Assembly: GCA_001701075.1 (NCBI GenBank)
Contig: DAAK01000171.1
Coordinates: 6,169-16,670, forward strand
Length of the DNA stretch: 10,502 nucleotides
Source of the DNA: Bacteroidales bacterium GP3
GTDB lineage: Bacteria; Bacteroidota; Bacteroidia; Bacteroidales; Muribaculaceae
Direction of reading: 5' to 3'
Below the pieces are notes generated by a model that saw nothing but the letters and a program-made list of their open reading frames with translations, made no database searches and was not told the origin of the DNA. The position numbers were made by a program, and so were the translations under genes. Positions 6,901 through 10,502 of the stretch are shown here, piece after piece; position 1 is the first letter of the stretch, and the number at the start of each line of letters is the position of its first letter.

Positions 6901-7138
6901 CCATGTAGTCCATGTTCTCAGCGCCGTTGATTTGCTCTTCAAGAGGCGCTATCACTGAGTTCAACACTGCCTGCGCAGATGCTCCGGTATATGATGTGCT
7001 GACTGAGATGGTAGGAGGTGCAATGTCGGGATACTGTTCGATGGCAAGGCTCGTAAGGCCAAGGATACCGAAGATGACGATGAAGATTGAGATCACCGTC
7101 GACAGCACCGGCTTATTGATAAATCTGTCAAGTCTCAT
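3908..7138 (-). CDS. AcrB/MexB-type RND efflux pump, inner-membrane subunit (HAE1 family)
   Basis: This 1076-residue protein is a proton-driven exporter that would work as a trimer in the inner membrane, capturing substrates from the periplasm. The N-terminus MRLDRFINKPVLSTVISIF and the GLTSLAIEQYPDIAPP segment at 27-42 are classic HAE1 features. Twelve membrane segments are arranged as one, a porter/docking domain (about 32-335), five, a second such domain (about 580-885), then five. The proton relay is complete: Asp405 and Asp406 in TM4 (IVVDDAIVVVE), Lys956 in TM10 (IGLLAKNAILIVE), plus Arg986 and Thr993, matching E. coli Asp407, Asp408, Lys940, Arg971 and Thr978. The linker between TM6 and TM7 (about 497-525) is long and highly charged. 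The gene starts 24 bases after the adaptor gene and ends four bases before the channel gene. An intact multidrug-type pump is nearly certain; its substrates are not knowable here. Confidence 0.97.
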   Translation of the reverse strand: MRLDRFINKPVLSTVISIFIVIFGILGLTSLAIEQYPDIAPPTISVSTSYTGASAQAVLNSVIAPLEEQINGAENMDYMVSSASNNGSASIQVYFKQGMDPDMAAVDVQNRVAKAAAFLPAEVNQVGVITQKRQSSMLMVMSLYDETDTYTSQFIDNYMSINIIPEIKRVSGVGEAMAFGADYSMRVWLKPDVMAQYGLMPSDITAALAEQNIEAAPGSFGEQGNQTFQYTMRYKGRLQDASEFEDIVIRATKDGEILRLGDVAEVELGKLSYGFANRDNGHLGSAAIIFQSAGSNATEVIKNIEKLQDRARKDLPKGLVIETAMSVNDFLFASIHEVIKTLIEAFILVFIVVFIFLQDFRSTLIPMIAIPVALIGTFFLLYIFGFTINLLTLSALVLAIAIVVDDAIVVVEAVHAKLDQGYKSARKASIDAMSEIGSALVSITLVMMLVFIPVSFLGGTSGIFYRQFGLTMAMAIGLSAVNALTLSPALCALFLKPHKREEGDEDPLGGYDVESKKEERKEKMNLLQRFFYWFNVTFDALLSKYKKATKWFINHKIVSFGTVAAAIGILVWLMNITPTGLVPTEDTGTIMGAVTMPPATSQERTQAVMDEMDSLIGSIPEVKSRTAITGYSFIGGQGNTYGSFIIKLKPWDERKKPGQSAAGVIQQLFAKSSTIKDANIMFFQPPMISGYSATNGFELKLEDKTGGSLDDFFAVYQKFIGVLNAQPEIQMAYSTFNPTFPQYLVEIDVPKVKQAGLTQNAILSTLQGYYGGMYISNFNSYGKLYRVMMQASPDARVSPETLKQIKVRNGNEMAPIDNFVQLKRIYGPDIINRFNMFTSIQVTGTPADGFSSGQALQAIERVAAETLPRGYDFEYSGMSREEASGSSGTGMIFLLILTFVYLILSAQYESYLLPWAVILSVPFGLMGTFIFAHFRDIANNIYLQIALIMLIGLLAKNAILIVEYALDRRRTGMSIVKSAIQGAEARLRPILMTSLALIIGLLPLMFATGAGANGNQALGTGAVGGMLIGMILQVLVVPALFVAFQTLQEKFTPQKWSDKDNTKIKSELEQYNLNRE

Positions 7139-7162
7139 TTCTTTAGTAATTTTGTTGTCAGA

Positions 7163-8290
7163 TTAGTTCTTGGGATTGATGACCATGCCATCCTTGACTG
7201 TGGAGCCTACTCCTTCTATCACGATCACGTCGCCCGGATTAAGACCCTTTGTCACTATATAGTTGGTGCCGTCGTTCTTGGAGTCGATGACGATGGGCGA
7301 TTGATGCACCTTAGAGCTGTCGCCTACCACATATACAAACTTCATGTCCTGGATTTCAAATGTCGCCTTCTGCGGGATAGTGATTACGCCACGGTTGATC
7401 TGTGGAAGAAGGACTTGTCCGGTGTTCCCGCTTCTCAGCATTCCATCAGGATTCGGGAATGCTGCCTTTACGGTTGCGCTGCCGGTGGCAGGATCGAGAA
7501 CTCCTGAGATTGACACGATTCGTCCTGGTTGACTGTAGATCTCGCCGTTGGCAAGCTTCAGTTCAACTCCGGGGAGTGAATCAAGCACCTGCGTCATGTT
7601 CTTGCGTCCGTTGTCGGTCAAGGCAAGTATTTCCTTTTCTGTCATGGAGAAATAGGCTTCCATCTGTCCGTTGTCCGACAAGATGGTAAGCAGTGTCGAT
7701 GGAGATACAAGCGCACCTTCCTTATTGTCGATTGTGCCTACGACGCCCGCTACGGGTGCCTTGATAAGGGTGTATGAAAGATTTTTCTGAGCCGATGTGA
7801 GATTGGCCTGGGCTTGTCCAAGCTGGGCTTTGGCTGCATTAAGTTGGTCTACACTTGTCTGATAGGCTGGTGCAGAGATTATGTTTTTGTCAAGTAATAT
7901 CTTGTTGTTGTCTGCATTAGTCTGGGCTGTGTTGACACTTGCCTGTGCTACTGCCACGGCTGCCTTAGCTGCATCTACAGCTGCCTGAAGCTGCACTTGG
8001 TCGATGGTGAAGAGCAGCTGGCCTGCAGATACTTTCTGTCCCTCCTGAACGTGTACTTTTGTCAGGAATCCTGAGATTTGTGGACGGATCTCCACATCGT
8101 TCTTGCCGTGGAGGGTTGCTGGATAATTTGTGTTGAGGTCGGCATCCGATTCTGTCACCTTTAATGTTGCGATAGTGGGAGCTGCCTGTTGTTGCTGGCC
8201 ATTCCCATCACCTTTGCAGGATGTCATAGCAAGTCCCACGCCTGATATAAGTAGCGTGCTGACTGCAATTTTAGTTAGATTCTGTTTCAT
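7163..8290 (-). CDS. AcrA/MexA-type periplasmic adaptor (membrane fusion) lipoprotein
   Basis: The adaptor links the RND pump to the outer-membrane channel. The 375-residue protein begins with a lipoprotein signal peptide ending at Cys25 (GLAMTSC), followed by a Gly/Gln-rich tether at 26-36. The first lipoyl half lies near 62-97 (HGKNDVEIRPQISGF, VQEGQKVSAGQLL). An Ala/Gln-rich alpha-helical hairpin spans about 98-172, the second lipoyl half 174-205 (LIKAPVAGVVGTID), the beta-barrel about 208-300 with PDGMLRSGNTGQV at 281-293, and a membrane-proximal domain follows to the end. This is the usual AcrA order and length. It is the first gene of the operon, with a promoter candidate at 8356-8388 and a small palindrome in its leader. 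No regulator gene adjoins it inside the window. Confidence 0.95.
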   Translation of the reverse strand: MKQNLTKIAVSTLLISGVGLAMTSCKGDGNGQQQQAAPTIATLKVTESDADLNTNYPATLHGKNDVEIRPQISGFLTKVHVQEGQKVSAGQLLFTIDQVQLQAAVDAAKAAVAVAQASVNTAQTNADNNKILLDKNIISAPAYQTSVDQLNAAKAQLGQAQANLTSAQKNLSYTLIKAPVAGVVGTIDNKEGALVSPSTLLTILSDNGQMEAYFSMTEKEILALTDNGRKNMTQVLDSLPGVELKLANGEIYSQPGRIVSISGVLDPATGSATVKAAFPNPDGMLRSGNTGQVLLPQINRGVITIPQKATFEIQDMKFVYVVGDSSKVHQSPIVIDSKNDGTNYIVTKGLNPGDVIVIEGVGSTVKDGMVINPKN

Positions 8291-8313
8291 ATATTTATAG
8301 TTGTGTTTCTTTC

Positions 8314-8333
8314 AGTATAGAATAGTTTATACT
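8314..8333. promoter_or_regulatory. Small palindrome in the efflux-operon leader, possible operator
   Basis: AGTATA (8314-8319) and TATACT (8328-8333) are perfect 6-base inverted arms around an 8-base spacer. The site lies 24 bases above the adaptor start codon and about 22 bases below the putative -7 element, in the transcribed leader, where a bound TetR- or MarR-like repressor could block polymerase. Short AT-rich palindromes also occur by chance, so this is tentative. Confidence 0.3.
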
Positions 8334-8355
8334 TTTTACAACGCTTGATTTCATC

Positions 8356-8388
8356 CAAAGTTTATGAATATCTTAAACTGACAACAAA
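8356..8388 (-). promoter_or_regulatory. Promoter candidate for the efflux-lpxA operon
   Basis: On the minus strand TTTG at 8388-8385 matches the Bacteroidales -33 element. AAACTTTG at 8363-8356 matches the -7 consensus TAnnTTTG at all but the first base, with a 21-base spacer. The predicted leader is roughly 55-60 bases to the ATG at 8290. It sits directly below the terminator of the preceding gene, as expected for an operon start. Confidence 0.55.
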
Positions 8389-8437
8389 AATATTAGATAA
8401 TTCGGTTGTGAACGAATGTTAAATAGGAAATATGGGA

Positions 8438-8470
8438 CAAAAATAAAGCCGTCGGAAATATTCCGGCGGC
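8438..8470 (-). terminator. Strong rho-independent terminator of the secreted-protein gene
   Basis: On the minus strand GCCGCCGGAA (8470-8461) pairs with TTCCGACGGC (8457-8448) with one internal mismatch and a TAT loop, followed by TTTATTTTT (8447-8439). The stem begins 28 bases below the stop codon at 8499. The GC-rich stem and T tract make this the clearest terminator in the window. Confidence 0.88.
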
Positions 8471-8498
8471 CCTACCTTCAATCACTATTTGAGAAAAA

Positions 8499-10502
8499 TT
8501 ATTTTACAAACTTGATAGCTCTCTTGTTTCCGCGCTTGTCTGCAGCTGTGGCTAAATATACTCCGGCAGAGAGTGAGTCAGCACTTACTTTGTCGTTGCC
8601 ATTGATCATCAGTTTTCCATTGATGTCGTAAATGCTGATTTCGCATCCTTCGGCAATGACTGCTTCGCCGTCATATGCAATATTTAAAGTATTTGATGCA
8701 ATGCTTTCTACTGCACTTTCTTCTTTTGTGACATTGACTGTGCATCCTGCCTTGCCACTCAATATTGAGAATGTGAGTCCGGAAGTCCCTTCTTCAAGGG
8801 CTTTGAATCCAATGCTTAAGGTCTTTCCGTCATAGTTCGCGTCGCCGGTCATCTCAAGCAGCTGCTCATTGAATTCACACATGAATGAATCCATCAGTTC
8901 TTCTGCCGTATACTCTTCACGGGAAAGGATGACTATTTCGATGTCGAAAGTCTCTCCCTTTTCTACTGTCATCTCAGCTGTAGGAATATATATCATGCTT
9001 TCGAAGTATAGACTCGGGTCATATGCATACCATGACTGTATGTTCCACGGGGCTTCAGAAGTCGTGCCATATTCGAATCCAATGGTGCTATTCAGCATGT
9101 CTGTATCTACTTCAGACGGATCTGTGGTAGTGCCTTCTATCGTCTTTTCAGCAAAATCCTTGTCTATCACTGCAAGGTCGGAGACAACAAGATTGTTGAT
9201 GACTCCTTCTTCGAAGAGGATCTTATCCGTATATGCTATGAAATTCCCATCTTCATCATATTCGGCTTCTGGCTCTGCATTATAGCTTGTGCGACCTACG
9301 ATGCGGTGCACTGTCTCAAGCTGATGTGGGTATTTTGCTATCACGTCCAGTTCGGGATATGTGATGGCTGAGATACCGACGAGATTGTTGACAATGGGCA
9401 CATCGGCATTTCCCTGCCAGTCTCCTTCAAGCTCGCCGGCGATGCCGCCTGCTGAAAGGGCATTGGTCCATTTGGAAGCTTCGGTCACTTCTATAGTGCC
9501 TTCCACATAATTGCTCTTCACTTTTGAACGGTCGAGGAAGCCTACGATACCTCCGACAGTGTTCTTTGCTTTCAGGTTGGCGTCAACATGGCAGAAGTTG
9601 ATGACTTCATCTCCAGTAGTAGTGGTGGCAGCAATTCCTCCCAAGGTGTTGTTGGCAAGTGCATTGCCTGTAAAGGCACTTGCAGTGACGCTTGAGCCTG
9701 TACGCATATCGGCTACGATGCAGCCTACTCCGTTGCTCTCTGGCAAGTTGATGTCTGCTCCTGCGACTTCACACGATGCGATGCTCGTTTCCATCCATAC
9801 TTTTCCTGCGATGCCTCCAAATATACCGGCGAATTTGTCGCCTGTCACTTTCAGGTTGCGGACGTGGATGTTTTCAAATTTGGTTTTGCCTGCAGTGGCA
9901 GCAATTATTGCGGATTCTCCATCTCCTTCAAGGAGCATGCTGCAGTCGTAGAGGTTCAGGTCTTTAATTGTAGCTCCTTCGCAATAAGCGAAGAGTCCTA
10001 CTTTCTTGTTGCCATGAAGCTGTACGTTTTTCATCAGATGCCCATTGCCATCGAGTGTGCCGGTGAAATTGTCAATGCTCGGGAAGCTAACACCTCCGCA
10101 TTCAATGTCTGAGACCAGCTTGAAGTTGGCATTCTGTGCGTCTTTGATCTGCATGAAGTCGCCGGCGGTGGCTATGAGATATGGGTCTTCCACTGTTCCA
10201 GTTCCTCCTGCAAATTTCTCAAATGGAAGTGAATATGCGTCGGTCGTGAAGCGATAGTCATCATTCATATAGGCGATGATGAGTTCAGGGTCATTGCCTC
10301 CCATGAGATAGACCATTCTCAGATTACCCTTGTCTTTATCTGGCAAGAATGAATGGATAACTCCTTTTTCTGGCGATGCAATCAGAAGTTCTTCCTGTAG
10401 CCATTCTGAACCTTCTACCCTGCGCTTTACCAGAAGCATATATTCCACTTCGTCGTCTGTGTTGAATACATATGGTGGATGTCGGATCTGCCAGGCTATG
10501 AG
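8499..10502 (-). CDS. Large secreted GLUG/beta-helix-type protein with T9SS-like C-terminal tail, 5' end missing
   Basis: The frame is open to the window edge, so only the last 667 residues are seen and the true start lies outside. The GTG at 10448 is internal. Counting visible residues from the edge: 1-97 is an unrecognised domain; GGTGTVEDPYLIAT at 99-112 opens a right-handed beta-helix-like region with GLUG-style repeats (GTLDGNGHLMKNV, GLFAYCEGA, FGGIAGKV, LGGIAATT, VGGIVGFLD, AGGIAGEL) to about 360. A further all-beta domain near 505-590 looks cohesin- or Ig-like. The last 70 residues (ISIYDINGKLM, LSAGVYLAT, AIKFVK) match the Por secretion / type A sorting tail, which in T9SS bacteria directs export and surface attachment. 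GLUG-type proteins are often adhesin-like, so a surface or secreted role is likely. Substrate or ligand is unknown. It ends at its own terminator. Confidence 0.8.
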   Translation of the reverse strand, partial: LIAWQIRHPPYVFNTDDEVEYMLLVKRRVEGSEWLQEELLIASPEKGVIHSFLPDKDKGNLRMVYLMGGNDPELIIAYMNDDYRFTTDAYSLPFEKFAGGTGTVEDPYLIATAGDFMQIKDAQNANFKLVSDIECGGVSFPSIDNFTGTLDGNGHLMKNVQLHGNKKVGLFAYCEGATIKDLNLYDCSMLLEGDGESAIIAATAGKTKFENIHVRNLKVTGDKFAGIFGGIAGKVWMETSIASCEVAGADINLPESNGVGCIVADMRTGSSVTASAFTGNALANNTLGGIAATTTTGDEVINFCHVDANLKAKNTVGGIVGFLDRSKVKSNYVEGTIEVTEASKWTNALSAGGIAGELEGDWQGNADVPIVNNLVGISAITYPELDVIAKYPHQLETVHRIVGRTSYNAEPEAEYDEDGNFIAYTDKILFEEGVINNLVVSDLAVIDKDFAEKTIEGTTTDPSEVDTDMLNSTIGFEYGTTSEAPWNIQSWYAYDPSLYFESMIYIPTAEMTVEKGETFDIEIVILSREEYTAEELMDSFMCEFNEQLLEMTGDANYDGKTLSIGFKALEEGTSGLTFSILSGKAGCTVNVTKEESAVESIASNTLNIAYDGEAVIAEGCEISIYDINGKLMINGNDKVSADSLSAGVYLATAADKRGNKRAIKFVK

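Noticed and set aside
8499..10448. GTG at 10448 as the true start of the secreted-protein gene
   Set aside because: The frame stays open through base 10502, and the codons upstream (ending VFNTDDE) read as continuous protein. No signal peptide follows the GTG.

Overview
The window is ordinary chromosomal DNA from a Bacteroidales bacterium, most likely a gut lineage such as Muribaculaceae or a relative. The family-level guess rests on impression. The order-level call rests on DUF6029 and DUF3127 proteins, a lipoprotein membrane-fusion protein, a secreted protein with a type IX-style C-terminal tail, near-consensus Bacteroidales promoters (-33 TTTG / -7 TAnnTTTG) and the absence of Shine-Dalgarno sites at several starts. 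All seven genes lie on the minus strand, so transcription runs from high to low coordinates.

Layout in transcription order. (1) 10502-8499: the 3' part of a large secreted protein with a GLUG-type beta-helix region and a T9SS-like tail. It enters from outside the window and ends at a strong intrinsic terminator (8438-8470). (2) 8388-8314: a promoter candidate and a small palindrome in the leader of an efflux operon. (3) 8290-2530: a complete tripartite RND efflux pump, with periplasmic adaptor lipoprotein, 1076-residue inner-membrane pump and outer-membrane channel lipoprotein, separated by 24 and 4 bases. (4) 2461-1664: lpxA, which starts directly after a 56-base array of heptamers and has no visible promoter of its own, so it probably reads through from the pump genes. 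(5) 1663-1348: a 316-base gap holding a large inverted-repeat element, a short heptamer repeat, an intrinsic terminator and then a new promoter. (6) 1347-1: a second operon of a DUF3127 OB-fold-like protein with an SSB-like C-terminal tip, a TlpA-type thioredoxin and the start of a DUF6029 outer-membrane-type protein that leaves the window.

Functionally, the middle block is envelope biology: drug or metabolite efflux with the first acyl transfer of lipid A synthesis. The last block joins a predicted periplasmic thiol reductase to an exported protein and to a possible DNA-associated protein. I see no defence island, phage, CRISPR array or biosynthetic cluster. The most unusual material is the repeat architecture: heptamers abutting the lpxA start codon, and paired inverted octamer arrays with flanking hairpins downstream of lpxA. 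Next is the SSB-like tip of the DUF3127 protein.
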